A DNA stretch of 64,000 nucleotides. It comes from Chrysoporthe austroafricana (taxonomy: Eukaryota; Ascomycota; Sordariomycetes; Diaporthales; Cryphonectriaceae). The stretch is from assembly GCA_001051155.2 (NCBI GenBank), contig JYIP02000008.1, positions 1,674,001 through 1,738,000 of the forward strand. Reading direction: 5' to 3'. Below are positions 11,641 to 22,361 of the stretch, piece by piece. Made by a program: the position numbers and the translations under genes. Numbering within the stretch: position 1 is the stretch's first letter; every line of letters begins with the position of its first letter. The notes under the pieces are model-generated. The model worked only from the letters and a program-made list of their open reading frames with translations. It ran no database searches and was not told where the DNA came from.

Positions 11641-14600
11641 ATTATCCTATTTATTATATTTCCGCCTCTTTATAAGCAATAAGATATAAAGCAGTATTCT
11701 AGCAATGCTAACGCCTTTTATAACGAGCATAATAAAGTCGAAATATCTTATTTGGAAATTCTGGCTATATAGACCGTTAAGGATTACGTTTATAGAATTG
11801 TCTTTCTGGAATATCCGATTTAATGCTAGGGCTATATTAGATTAATAGATAATGAAAGAGAAATTTTGCGTTTAATCTTTGAATTCTGGATCTCAAAATG
11901 CAATTAGTAGTAAATAATTCTGAAAGCGGTATCGAAACGATAAATCCGGAAATCGTACGTAAAAGTAAATGCCCGGATGGATTTCAATCCTGTAATTGGA
12001 TTATATCCAGATTTAAGCAATTTCGTCTAATACAATTAATTAAACTATATATATACGCTTTCAATATACTTTCCGCAATATTATTATTATAATCGAAATT
12101 ATGAAAAGAGTTTCGCTAAAAAAGCAAAAGATAATAGTAAAGGATTTTAAGCATATTAAAAGCAAAATATATCCGGTCGATATCCCGAAAGCGATTATAG
12201 CAAGCGCTAAATAAAAATAACGAAAGATATTAAAGCTTTGCTTTCGGAATGGAAATATTGAAAAGACTATAATAATTATTAGAGCTCTAATAGCGGAAAT
12301 ACCGAATTTCCCGGCCAGAATGCTAAAGTCCAGAGCACGCTACCGTAAAACGCTATAAAGAATAGCTTCTACTATAATAACCCTATCGAGCTAGTAATGC
12401 GCCAAATAATACGTATATAAGGCTATACTGAAAGCGTTTGCAAAGATATTTGTATAGCTTCTAATATATAGCGGGACGAAATTGATAATTGCAGAAATAG
12501 CAAAGCTTCGAAAAAAATCGAAAGCGCAAACGATAGCATTAGCTGCAAGAAAGATAATAATATTGCATGCTTGTAAAGTAATTATTCCTAATTCGCTTTA
12601 CGCGCCTCAAATTATCAGAATCGGGTATTTGATATATAATATAAGCTATCGAGCAGTAATATATATTTTCCTATAGCACTTATTAAGCAATAGGAAAGCA
12701 ATAAGGCTTCCGATTGCAATTGCGTAATAATAAGTCGGCTTTATGCTTGCTATATAATAAGTGGATTGCTCTGAAGCTTTTAAGTTTGGGGCACAGAAGT
12801 ATATGCTTTTACGATTTTATCTAAATTCCAAATATCTCGAGCTAATTTTATAATTTCTAGTTTCGAATTTTAATACCGATTCTTATAAATTACTTATATT
12901 CCGTTATTCTAATATTTGGAAGAAAGCAAGCTTCTTAGCATAGCTTTCAATAATTAGCGACCAGGCTATGCTTTGCAAATAAAAAGCATTCTGCTGCTGC
13001 TATCTAAAAATATTAACTCTGCTATTAGTATACAAAATATTCTCTTGCATGGATAGCAAGGCAACCGTCTAGAGCCTTCCAGATCTTTCCCGGTTCTTAA
13101 ACCTCTTCCAGCCCCTAAACCTCTTCTACTTTCTCGCAATCTTCCAGCTTTAGTTCCAAGCTATGCTTTGCAAGTAAAAGGCATTCCGCTGCCGCTATCT
13201 AAAAATATTGACTTTGCTATTAGTATATAAAACATTCTCTCGTATGGATAGCGGGGCAACCGTCCAAAGCCTTCCAGACCTCTTTCGGCTCCTAAACCTC
13301 TTCTAGCCCTTGGACTTCTTTCAGCCCTTAAACCTCCTCTAGCCCCTGGACCTCTTCCAGCCCCTAGACCTCTTCCACTTCCTTGCAATCCTCTAGCTCT
13401 AGCTCTAAGCTATGCCTTACAAATAGAAAGTACTCTGCCGCCGCTATCTAAAAATATTAATTTTGCTATTAATATACAAAACATTCTCCTATATAGACGG
13501 TAGAGCAATCGTTTAAAACTTTCAAATATTACAAAAGCTATTTCTGGAATAGCATTTCAAACAAATATTGCAAGTAGCGCTACATTAATACCCGCGCCAA
13601 ATCTTGCAATATAGCTATCGCAAAACAATATCGCAAATAGCGCTATATCTATCTTTAATAATATAAATAATACTATTAATAAAGTATTTTCAAATATAGG
13701 CTTTAATAGGAATATATTACCCTTCGCGAAAACTTCTAAATTATTTGCAAATTAATAAGTACTAACAAATTCAGAAATAAAGAATAATTAAGCCAGTTAA
13801 ATTAATGCATATAATATATATACTAACCAAAATCAAGGAAATAACAATTAAAAAAGCTATTATATAAGAAATAGTAATAACTAAATGCAAGCTAATTACT
13901 AAGCAAATAGCTATAATATTGCAGCTAATAAGAATAGCTAGCAAGCTAATAGCCAAAAATTTCAAAACGGTAGAACCGATATACAAGCTTAATTAAAGCA
14001 TATAAATGCCGAAACGATTAGGAATTATCTTACAAATGCCTATCCTAATTCTAAATAGGACTTAAGCCCTAAAAACCGTATATCGGAAGATATAAATATA
14101 TTAAATACAGAATTTATATATAGAAATAGCAATTTAATCGACTTAAATCCGGAAAATACGGTTAGCGCATACGATATATATAATACGGATAGCGCGTATA
14201 ATACGAATAGTTTATATAATACGAATAGCATATACAATACAGGTAATATAAATAATGCAAATAACCCGTATAATAACCTTGGGTATAACCCGTATATCGA
14301 TTAGTTTTTGCAAGAAAGGAATAACCCGGTTAACTTTCTAAATAACCCGGCTAACTTTCCAAATAATCCGGTCAATCTTCCAAATAACCCGGTTAACCTT
14401 CCAAACGACCCGGATAACCCGGATAATCAGGATTTATTTTCATTATTATTTAATAATAATAATGCGAATATTTATATTAAATTCCGCAATCCCGATATCA
14501 GAAATATATATAGTTATTATATAAAAGTACGCATTAAGGTTGCAAGGTTTTTGGCTATAAAAAGCAAAATAATTATTAAGCTTCTTTTGCTAAATATGAA

Positions 14601-15110
14601 AGGCTAGATAAAGCATTTTATTATATCGTATAGAGAATACGGAATTCGCTAAAGCGGATTTAACCCTTTCGCTAAACCGAAAAGCGGGCGCTTAATAAAT
14701 ATCGAAAAGCTATATAAGCTGAAAAAGAAAAGAATAAGGAAATCCGAAATTACTAGAATAATAAGCATACCGGTATACGTAATGCAATTGCAAGCAAATC
14801 CAATATACTATTTGCGCTTAAAATTGCTAAAAAGGCCTTAATAGCATAGTAAATCAAATACCGAAATGGTTTAGAGCAGCATGCAAAGGCGCATACAGGA
14901 ATATTAATATAGATTAGGGCAAGAAAATCCACTTAAGTTTCGACCGGTTCCAGAGCGAGTATATTTGCAGCATATCGCGTTTACGAATGGGAAATGGGAT
15001 AAATACGACTTTCAAATGCATGCATAGGCTTTACGCAATTATTAGCGCTAGGATAAGCATATTATTTCCTTTTCTATTCTCTAAATTATTCCTTTTCCAG
15101 AATCAAATTC
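11641..15110 (+). pseudogene. long Gln/Asn/Pro-rich reading frame eroded by RIP
   Basis: One plus-strand frame remains protein-like for about 3.4 kb. Its stops are nearly all TAA/TAG, and it is Asn-rich where Gln codons would be vulnerable. N-terminal part: mixed, Tyr-rich. Centre (about 12,965-13,515): direct repeats with modules like SYALQVKGIPLPLSKNIDFA separated by Pro-rich linkers; unit spacing is 195 and 249 bp, both multiples of three. Then comes an Asn-rich segment (14,160-14,450) with repeated NNPVNLP-type units. C-terminal part: basic (KLYKLKKKRIRKSE), later NGKWDKYDFQMHA. No known domain. Introns cannot be excluded. Confidence 0.42.
12965..13515 (+). repeat. three in-frame imperfect direct repeats
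   Basis: Copies begin at about 12,965, 13,160 and 13,409. Each opens with GCTATGCTTTGCAA-like sequence and continues through CTATCTAAAAATATT. They are followed by runs of CCTCTTCCAGCCCCTA-type 18-bp sub-repeats. Spacings of 195 and 249 bp keep the plus frame, pointing to a repetitive Pro-rich protein segment rather than a non-coding satellite. Confidence 0.6.
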
Positions 15111-15389
15111 TTTTTCGATTTCTATTCTGCTATTTACTCAAATTGACCGCATATCTTATTATATAAATATAAATCCAAGTAATTATTTGCATATGCATTC
15201 CCTATAATTCTTCCTTTATGCTAAAGGTTATAAAAAGAAAAAAGCCTTATCTTTTATAAAATACTATATATTTTGATTTAATGCAAAATTAGGCCGATAA
15301 TTGGGACGAATTTGCCGATAGCTTTAGCCTATTATCCTTCGCTTCTTGCTATCCGTAAGTATGCCGCTTTCGTACGATTTTCAACTTAA

Positions 15390-16458
15390 AAATTTGCAAT
15401 AATAATATCTGCTTATATATATAAGCAAAGCTACCCCGAATCTGAAATTTTCCAAGAATTTCGCCAATTAAATAAGCGTTAATTAGCTTCTAACCTTATT
15501 GAGTATTGCCGATCTTATATCGATCCTGGATCTTTCAGGCTTATTCTGCTATTTTATATTCCGGTAAGCAAGTATTCAGTTTCGGTTTCCAGGATTATAA
15601 ATACGAGCGCCCGAACTTTAAAAGCAAATATCTAGATTCTGGCTTATAGCGGATGCTATCCTATAAGGCAGCTATTCCTATTTACGGAAAGCCGGCTAAA
15701 AGATATGCGCTACCGACTTATTATAACCTCCCGGATTTCGCTACCGCTTTTACCTATATCTATTTCAGACTCACTTACGCTTTGGCCCGACTTGCGTACG
15801 GATAAGCGCGAATTACTTGCCTTTGCTACCGCTATTTTAGCTAGGGAAGCGGACCGAATACGCAGCCTTATCGGTATAAGGATCGGACTTATACTAACTT
15901 ACTACTGGGTTCTTTACAAAGCTTATTTTCAGGGGATATATATAATCAATATCTTATTGCTTAGCTAGCATATCGATTTTAATGCTATTATCCTTAATGC
16001 AAGCGGTAATCCTTTTTTTTTCTTTATTTTGCAAACCTTTTTATCCCGTTTTGTAATAGAAGAAAAAATCGCAATTATTATACGGCTGCTAAATAACGGT
16101 ATAGATCCTTATTTACTCGATTATTTCGGATAGATAGTATTGCATATTGTTACGGGGCTAGGACTTGATAGCGATATTTTCCTCTTACTTTTGCTCGGAA
16201 TACTAGCAAAAGCGTATATTAACTTTCAGAATAGCTTTCTAAATACGCTATTCGCAGCTGCTATCCTTTCGGATTATTACGAGGCCGCTCGGGTTTTTCT
16301 AGAATATAGCGCGAATATAAATATGAAAATAGAATTGAGAAGACTTGCGGTATAGCTTGCGTTCCGGCAAGGCAATATAGAAATAATCGATTTATTGCGG
16401 GCATATAGCGCGAACTTGGATATTAGTTTGTCTTATAATATGAATTATAAGCAATAAT
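15390..16458 (+). pseudogene. ankyrin-repeat protein remnant
   Basis: A single plus-strand frame from about 15,390 to 16,458 carries only a few TAA/TAG stops. The C-terminal third has ankyrin-like units: IIIRLLNNGIDPYLLDYFG then VLHIVTGLG (about 16,070-16,160), LFAAAILSDYYEAARVFLEY then SANIN (about 16,240-16,325), and LAFRQGNIEIIDLLRAYSA (about 16,360-16,410). These match the alternating helix/GADxN pattern of ankyrin repeats. The upstream part (FQEFRQLNKR, READRIRSLIG) is unassigned. Such proteins are common large families in ascomycetes, which would explain why RIP hit it. Confidence 0.5.
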
Positions 16459-16509
16459 ATAAAAAGTTCAATATTTCAATGGATATAGCAAATATATCGG
16501 AAGATTTCC

Positions 16510-17720
16510 TTTATCGTATAGAAACTAGCTAGCATTTTAAGGGAAAAGCAAATCCCGAATTATAACCTTAATCTTTCTATCTAAAGGCATTTGGAAAACG
16601 GCATCTTCCCTATTATTGCTCGGCAAGACTATTGTAATATTGAATAATACTTTATTTAGATCTAATCCTTTGTAAATTATTTCCCTTAAGAAGCTTTTTA
16701 GCTTATCTTCCCTTACGGTATATAAGAGTAATAATATTAGTAACTCGATCAGGGTATTGCCTTAGCCGAAATAGATAGTACTGCTATAGATCTCGATCTT
16801 ATATTGGAAGAATATTTCCGCTGCAAGACCAATATATTCTTTCGCTATAATTACTTTCAGAGAATATCTATCGCTATTGCTATCGTTCGGAAAAAGCATT
16901 TCGATTTTAGCAAATCATTTACGGCTTCGAAAATACCTTTTGGTTATCAACTTAAGACTTAACGATAGCGAAAATAAGGATTTGACAAATAGGTCCGTAT
17001 ATATTATATTAATATTAATATAACTATTTCAGTATATGCCGGTATTTATATCGAGCATAAATATTGGATTATCCAATAAAGTATCGAATTCCGAACCCAT
17101 ATTGCTATTTTGCATAATGCTATTAACTTGGTTTCTTAGGAATTAATTGTAAAGAGCTTAGTCGCTACTAATATAATTGCCAGTCTAATTGCCAGTTTGT
17201 ATAGCGCTTTCGGAAGGGTCGTTAAGGGGCTAGTCTTTTGGGAATTGGTTATAAAGAGCTTGGTCGCTGCTAGTATAATCGCTAGTCTAATCGCTAATCT
17301 GTATAACTATATTTTGTTAGCTTTATTCCAGCTTTAAATTTAATTAAGCCGATTAATTTACGAAGCTTTTAGGTTTTCTTGCGCTGGAAATATTAGGCGA
17401 AACGATTATATATTTCTGTATTAAGACTGGATTGGACTTTGCATATTAACCGTTTCTGTAATTTTAAATTTATATATTTGATCTTATCCAATAATCTCTA
17501 GTACGTAATAGAGCGCTTTTTGTAACAATGCCTTTAAGTACGGCTATATCGCTCGATAATATTAAAAGCATGCTACGTTTCTTTGCCCTTGGCATTTAGG
17601 AAATGTGCTGGAATCGAGTCGTTAGGGATTATATCGAAAGCTATATATTCGATACGAAACTGGCGCATAATTCTGAAATAGTTGTATATTTAATCGGCGA
17701 GTTCTTTTACAGCCAGGTTA
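16510..17720 (-). pseudogene. unidentified eroded gene with duplicated 34-residue segment
   Basis: Two minus-strand frames join near 17,310, where a small intron or a frameshift would be needed. The N-terminal part (17,720-17,320) reads NLAVKELAD, IIPNDSIPAHFLNAKGKET and LNTEIYNRFA, with stops at likely Gln/Trp sites. A polar segment with a 102-bp duplication (SSDQALYNQF units) follows. The C-terminal part (17,050-16,560) is a long, nearly stop-free stretch with NSDRYSLKVIIAKEYIGLAA and LIELLILLLLYTVREDKLKS. The last piece is faintly ankyrin-like. I do not recognise the protein. Confidence 0.38.
17139..17305 (-). repeat. 102-bp direct duplication within eroded gene
   Basis: GGAATTAATTGTAAAGAGCTT at 17,139 is repeated as GGAATTGGTTATAAAGAGCTT at 17,241, with the following ~65 bp also similar. 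The 102-bp offset equals 34 codons, so it preserves the minus-strand reading frame. Confidence 0.55.
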
Positions 17721-18032
17721 TTAAAATAAATTGAAATTATAATTCCAAAATTAACCAATACTAACGAAATAGCGTAAGGTTAATAATAACGAAAGTCGGA
17801 ACGGGAAGGATAATATTCGGATTAGAGCATAACCTCTATATAAATGAAATATATAAGAAAGCTGCTTTCGGAAATAATAATATATAGCTAATAAAACGAT
17901 ATTGCGAGATTATTAGAAAAGTTGCGGGCTTTTATATATTAAATATTAATATAATGCAAATAGCTATTTATTAGCCCCTTTATCCGAATTTAGCCCGAAA
18001 TTAATTTTAGCCCTTAATTTTAGCTATAGCGA

Positions 18033-18500
18033 ATTTCCGACCTTGCAAATCCCGAAACTATTCAAGTAAATCTCAAAACCTATAAGCATAATCGCTTGCT
18101 TATTACAAATATCGTATTTCTCGATCGGCATTATTATATCGCTAAATATATAAATCCAGACGGAATATGCCTTCCAGTATATTATTTATCTTATTCCGAT
18201 AACCTATTGCCTTGCAAAACGGATATCTTTAAGGCTTAATTTGAATACTTTTATAAGTAGTTCGATATAGACTGAACTAAGCTATAGATTAATCAGAAAT
18301 CGTTTGATAAGAAGGATTTCGATTAATATATTTTGATATATTATTGTAAATCAAATTTGGCCGTTAAAGGGAACGTTCAGAATAAAGCTAACTTGCTTCT
18401 TTTACTGCCGATTTCTTACAGAATAATAATATATTTTAGCTCGTACTTATACAATAAGAAACTGAGAAATAAGGTTTCTATTCAATCAAGTCTAAGCTTA
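18033..18500 (+). pseudogene. unidentified eroded coding remnant
   Basis: A plus-strand frame of about 155 codons reads well as protein: NIVFLDRHYYIAKYINPDG, LSYSDNLLPCKTDIFKA and INQKSFDKKDFD. Four or five TAA/TAG/TGA stops fit Gln or Trp codons. Upstream of 18,030 the frame degenerates into stops. I do not recognise a family. It lies just before the 18,543 minisatellite. Confidence 0.38.
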
Positions 18501-18542
18501 TATAACCTATAACCTTTATATAAATCTTTATGCATAAGATTT

Positions 18543-18810
18543 TTGCGCGTTCTTTTAATGCGCTTTTCAGTACGCCCTTTAATACGCCCCTTTCTGTATA
18601 GGACTTTTATATGCCTTTTAATGCGTTTTTTAATACGCCCCTTTCTATATAAGACTTTTATGCGCCCTTTAATGCGCCCTTTAATGCGCCCTTTAATACG
18701 CCTTTCAATACGCCTTTCAGTATGCTCTTTAATGCGCCTTTCGATACGCCTTTTAATGCGCCCTTTAATGCGCCCCTTAATATGCCTTTCAATTCGCTTT
18801 TCAGCTTGTT
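18543..18810 (+). repeat. short-period minisatellite (12-bp type unit)
   Basis: Repeated TTTAATGCGCCC / TTTAATACGCCT units with variable spacing fill this stretch. The unit is a multiple of three, so an open frame of Met-Arg-Pro-Leu repeats arises automatically. I regard that frame as a by-product, not a protein. Confidence 0.7.
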
Positions 18811-19059
18811 CCTTAATCCTAAATATTTATTCTATCTGTAATATAAATTTAAAATATATTTTTATTCAAGAAAAACAATTCCTACTATTTTATAGCCTTT
18901 GCAAATTATAAACCTTTTTGCCGAATATTTTCTATAAAATCAGAATAACCGTTACAATTATTACGACCGTTTCGACCGTTATAAAAGTAAGCTATTTAAA
19001 TACCCGCTATAAATATATTTAGCTTATAGCAAGCCTAAGAATTTCGGTTCGCTTGCAAG

Positions 19060-19686
19060 ACTTATTTGTTGCAAAGAGAATAGATTTCCAATAACTTGTA
19101 TACTTTCCGGCTCGATATTTTTCGGAAAGTTTCCCGTTTTCCCGGGCTGCTTCTGCTATTTATATACCGGGATCTTAAGCAGTCCTTACCTGAATCGATT
19201 ATTATTAAGGAAACGAATAACTTTCCTCGTATATTGCGAATCTTTAAGCTATTCGAGCAAGTCCAAAGCTCTTGTATTCCTATTTGCTTCGGTAATTCCT
19301 TATGCAATGGAAAGCCAAATCTTATCTTAGAAAATATCGGAAAGCAATTACTTAATAAAGTTTCCTTATATATCCTATTTAACCCGTAATTATATAAAGT
19401 AGGAAAGTGCATAACGGCCGATTTTGTTTATTCTAACTTAGTTTAGAAACTTAAGCATATATATATAAGGCTGATAGAGAAAGGTATTAAGCTTAGAAAT
19501 CCGCAATTATAGCAATTTCTCTAAAATCCTTATAGCATAATAGCAATTGGTATAGAATATGCAAATAAGAATCTTTATGCTATTCGAAATAATTAGCATA
19601 ACTTAAATAGCTTTTTCTTGCTAATTTTAGATAAGATTTACGAAAAGAGGCCGTATTTGAAAAGCATATGCCGGTATCCTTTTTAA
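19060..19686 (+). pseudogene. eroded gene, faintly protein-kinase-like
   Basis: A plus-strand frame of about 205 codons runs from 19,060 to the stop at 19,685, with few internal TAA/TAG stops. The segment SIIIKETNNFPRILRIFKLF followed by SCIPICFGNSLCNGKPNLIL recalls the N-lobe of fungal kinase-like proteins, where a Lys-bearing strand is followed by IPxCxG and a leucine-rich EDIG-type strand (here LENIG). The C-lobe motifs (HxD, DFG) are not visible. The minus strand is also open over 19,062-19,412. The kinase assignment is inference from a short stretch. Confidence 0.3.
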
Positions 19687-19799
19687 GTCTTGTATTTAAT
19701 TTCTATTAATTATTTATTAGCCTTATTATATCTCTGTTATTTTGGAATATTTCGTACTATTATTTAGCAATTTGATATAAAATTCAAGCTGCTTTATTT

Positions 19800-20230
19800 T
19801 AATAATTTATTTCGGTTTCGTTAATAATTATTAGAACTAGCAAAATAAGAGCGGATAAGTAATATTATATTTGAAAGTAAATAAGTTCTAGAAATGCTTC
19901 CGGAACTGTTTTCTCTTTATATTACCGGATAAAATAGCAGGCTTAAGCTTCTTGCGCTTGGCTTGCAATTACTTCCATTTGTCAATCAATTCCTCTATAT
20001 GCCCTAAGTTGCTTAAGGGCTTTAAAGTAGGCTTCTATATAACTATATAGAAGGTTTCATTATCGATAACTTTTTTTCCGATAATTTTCAAAGCTTCTTA
20101 TTTTCCTATTAGCAGATTCCTAGAGCTAGTTTCGTTATTTGCTCAAATAATTATTGCATTTTGCAGCTTAAGATATAAAACGGCTGAAATGGTTTCTATA
20201 GCCGTACTTAGCAAAAGGTAATAAGTATTA
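19800..20230 (-). pseudogene. unidentified eroded coding remnant
   Basis: Minus-strand frames here give protein-like text such as YIEAYFKALKQLRAYRGID and SQAQEA, with TAA/TGA stops at plausible Gln/Trp codons. Two minus frames are comparably readable, so frame and limits are uncertain. No family is recognised. A weak ~67-bp duplication (GCTTAAGATA at about 20,165 and 20,232) overlaps its 5' side. Confidence 0.2.
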
Positions 20231-20403
20231 AGCTTAAGATACGAAACGGCCAATAATATTTCCGTAATAAGCGAAGGCTAGGGCAGTAAATATGCCGTAT
20301 ATAGCTAGCAAATATAGATCGCGAGTAATAGAAACGAAAATCTAATCAGAATAATTCTTTCGAAATATGGATCTAATAATATTTCAGTAAAGTTATCGTC
20401 CAT

Positions 20404-20952
20404 TCAAGAATATATAATCCCGAATAAAGGCTCGGCTTGCGTGCAAATCGAAATAGGAAAGATAGGGCGTAAAACCGGTATTGCGCTTATTATATTAAGG
20501 CTGGAAAGATCTTTATATCGGCTTATAGCCGGGAGCTTCGCTTCCGGTAAAAGTATAGGAAACGCTTCCGGAATTTCAGGAAAGCTAACGATAACTAGCA
20601 AGCTGGGCTCGAAAAGGTTATAATAGCCGGGCTTCCGCCAAGCTAAGATATTTGCTGCGAAAGCCGATTTACGATACGCTTTACGATTATTTTGGAATTG
20701 TATCTATATTAAAACCTGGCATTAACGATATTCTAAACAAGTATAAGTTTCGGGATTAAGTTATAAGTCTAAGCGAGCAAATAAATGCATATTGCTATAA
20801 AGAATACCCGGTTTAGTTTTACTAAATTGAAATTTTTTTATAAAAGGATTGTAATTATAAATCTCGATAAATGCTATTATATAATTGGCTGAAAAAGGGA
20901 GTAATAATATTAAAGCTAGCAAGCTTAATCTTACAAAAGAATATAATTGCAT
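20404..20952 (-). pseudogene. eroded small secreted protein, possibly RNase-like
   Basis: A minus-strand frame of about 182 codons starts at ATG 20,952 and ends at 20,404, with three internal stops. It opens with a convincing signal peptide (MQLYSFVRLSLLALILLLPF, then SANYIIA). Further on are a YxC motif (ETYTC), YNLFEP, EAFPIL near the middle and LFGIIYS at the C-terminus. That order recalls the small secreted N1/T1-like RNase fold and RNase-like effector candidates (signal peptide, YxC, FPIL, LAGVITH-type end). The catalytic residues cannot be confirmed, so the family is tentative. The secreted nature is the better supported part. Confidence 0.42.
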
Positions 20953-21218
20953 CTTTTATATCCGGATATAGCATTGGATATAATATTCGCGTTTAATATT
21001 ATATATAGTTATAAAATTAATATGCTTAAGATTTATTAAATATCGGATAAAATAAAATATTAATATCTTTATTATTTCCTTATTTATTCGAACTAAGAAT
21101 TAATCGGAATTTTATTTATAATCTTACAATCCGTATTATTTGCAAAAAATATCCGCAGCTTTTTTATTTGGTTGCAAGGAAAGGGCAATAACCCCGGCAA
21201 ATCTGGCTATTAAGCCGA

Positions 21219-21550
21219 TAAATTTCGTACTTGCGCTTTCGGCAATATCGCAATATTTACTTGTCCGATATAAGGGTTTGCGCCTCTTAACCGAAAATCG
21301 TAGCTGCCAATAAAAGTCATGCCTCTACTATCTCGCGATATCCGCCTGTCCAATACGAAGGTTTACGCTTTCTAACCGAAAATCGTAGCCGCTAATAAAG
21401 GTTATACCTTTGCTATTTTGCGATATCCGCTTATCTAATACGAGGGTTTGCGTTTCTTAACCGAAAATCGTAGCCGCTAATAAAGGTCGTACTTCTACTA
21501 TCTCGCGATATCCGCTTATCTAATATAAGGGTTTGCGCTTCCTAACCGAA
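21219..21550. repeat. 85-bp tandem repeat
   Basis: The marker GGTTTGCG (or GGTTTACG) recurs at 21,275, 21,360, 21,445 and 21,530, an exact 85-bp period. Each unit contains TTAACCGAAAATCGTAG and TATCTCGCGATATCCGC-type segments. A diverged partial unit precedes the first. 85 is not a multiple of three and no frame is kept, so this is a non-coding minisatellite. Units differ mainly by transitions. Confidence 0.8.
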
Positions 21551-22009
21551 TACCTATTACCCGATATTATTAGGGCTTTGCGATTACGATATAATTCCGG
21601 GAATAGGGCTTATCTAAGTACTAGGCGAAAGGCGAAAGACGAAAAAAGGGAAGGGCGGAGCCTCTTTGCACTAGTACAGTAAACGATATCGTAACAAGTT
21701 CGAACCTTATTAGCGGTTACGATATAATCCAGATACTAAAGCTAGCCTTGCCCTTTTTTCTCGAATTGGCTTGCTTTATTCGGACGATAAATACGCAATT
21801 ATCAAGCCATTTCAGCAATAATATATCGGCAAATCTGTAATATTTTGAATTAATACTTTACGCTTTGCTCGCATATCAGCTTGCTAAGTTGAAACGATAT
21901 ATATGAAATAATAAGGCTATTCGAAAAGTAGTATATCGGTATATTAATAGCGAAAACCGGGATAGGATTTATATAATGATAATAATTCGGTCGGTTGTAT
22001 AATACTAGT
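21551..22009. other. AT-rich stretch, nothing supportable
   Basis: Short interrupted frames only. A slightly G+C-richer patch around 21,630-21,740 holds no domain I recognise. Confidence 0.3.
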
Positions 22010-22361
22010 AATATCGCTAGCCTGTTACGGTCGGTCGGTTCAAAACTGAGGTCTTTCGGGCCCGCTATTAACTAGATAGTAGTTAGTTTCGATATGTATA
22101 TTTGGGAAGAGAATCTGAGGAATACTTGCAGGAAATAGAAGAATAAGGCCAGAGCTGAGCGGGAATAGCGAAGCAAATATCGCTAGACGTAAGGGCTTTG
22201 GGCGCGCGGGAAGAGAGGAAGAAGCTGGGACAGAAATACAGAATTTATAGACGGCAGAAAAAAGTTCATGCCTGAAGCATATGCGGGCCGCAATGTACGT
22301 ACTGGCTATACTTTCCTGATGCGGCAACAGGAGCTCGAAACGGCAATACATTACTGTTATA
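22010..22361. other. G+C-richer remnant at the stack junction
   Basis: This patch is less AT-rich than its surroundings. The plus strand gives EYLQEIEE then an AGIAKQISLDVRALGA-like stretch with stops, faintly like a Myb/SANT helix. The minus strand gives a 103-codon open frame rich in Leu, Pro and Ser. I cannot decide between them. It ends where element B begins in mid-gene, without an LTR. Confidence 0.2.

Noticed and set aside
13161..13388. Minus-strand open frame rich in Gly/Arg (collagen-like)
   Set aside because: It is the antisense of Pro-rich in-frame repeats on the plus strand, where the surrounding frame is readable for kilobases.
18543..18911. 122-codon open frame of Met-Arg-Pro-Leu repeats
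   Set aside because: Produced by a 12-bp-type minisatellite; any frame would be open and no other protein signal is present.
19062..19412. 116-codon minus-strand ORF
   Set aside because: The plus strand of the same stretch continues as protein-like text well beyond it, with stops at Gln/Trp-type positions, so the minus frame is probably a shadow.
20165..20285. Two ~53-bp similar segments starting GCTTAAGATA
   Set aside because: Similarity is partial and short; it may be chance in biased sequence, so it is not listed as a repeat feature.
22040..22351. 103-codon minus-strand ORF as a real gene
   Set aside because: Composition is plausible but there is no domain, and a competing plus frame exists; kept only as an unresolved G+C-richer remnant.
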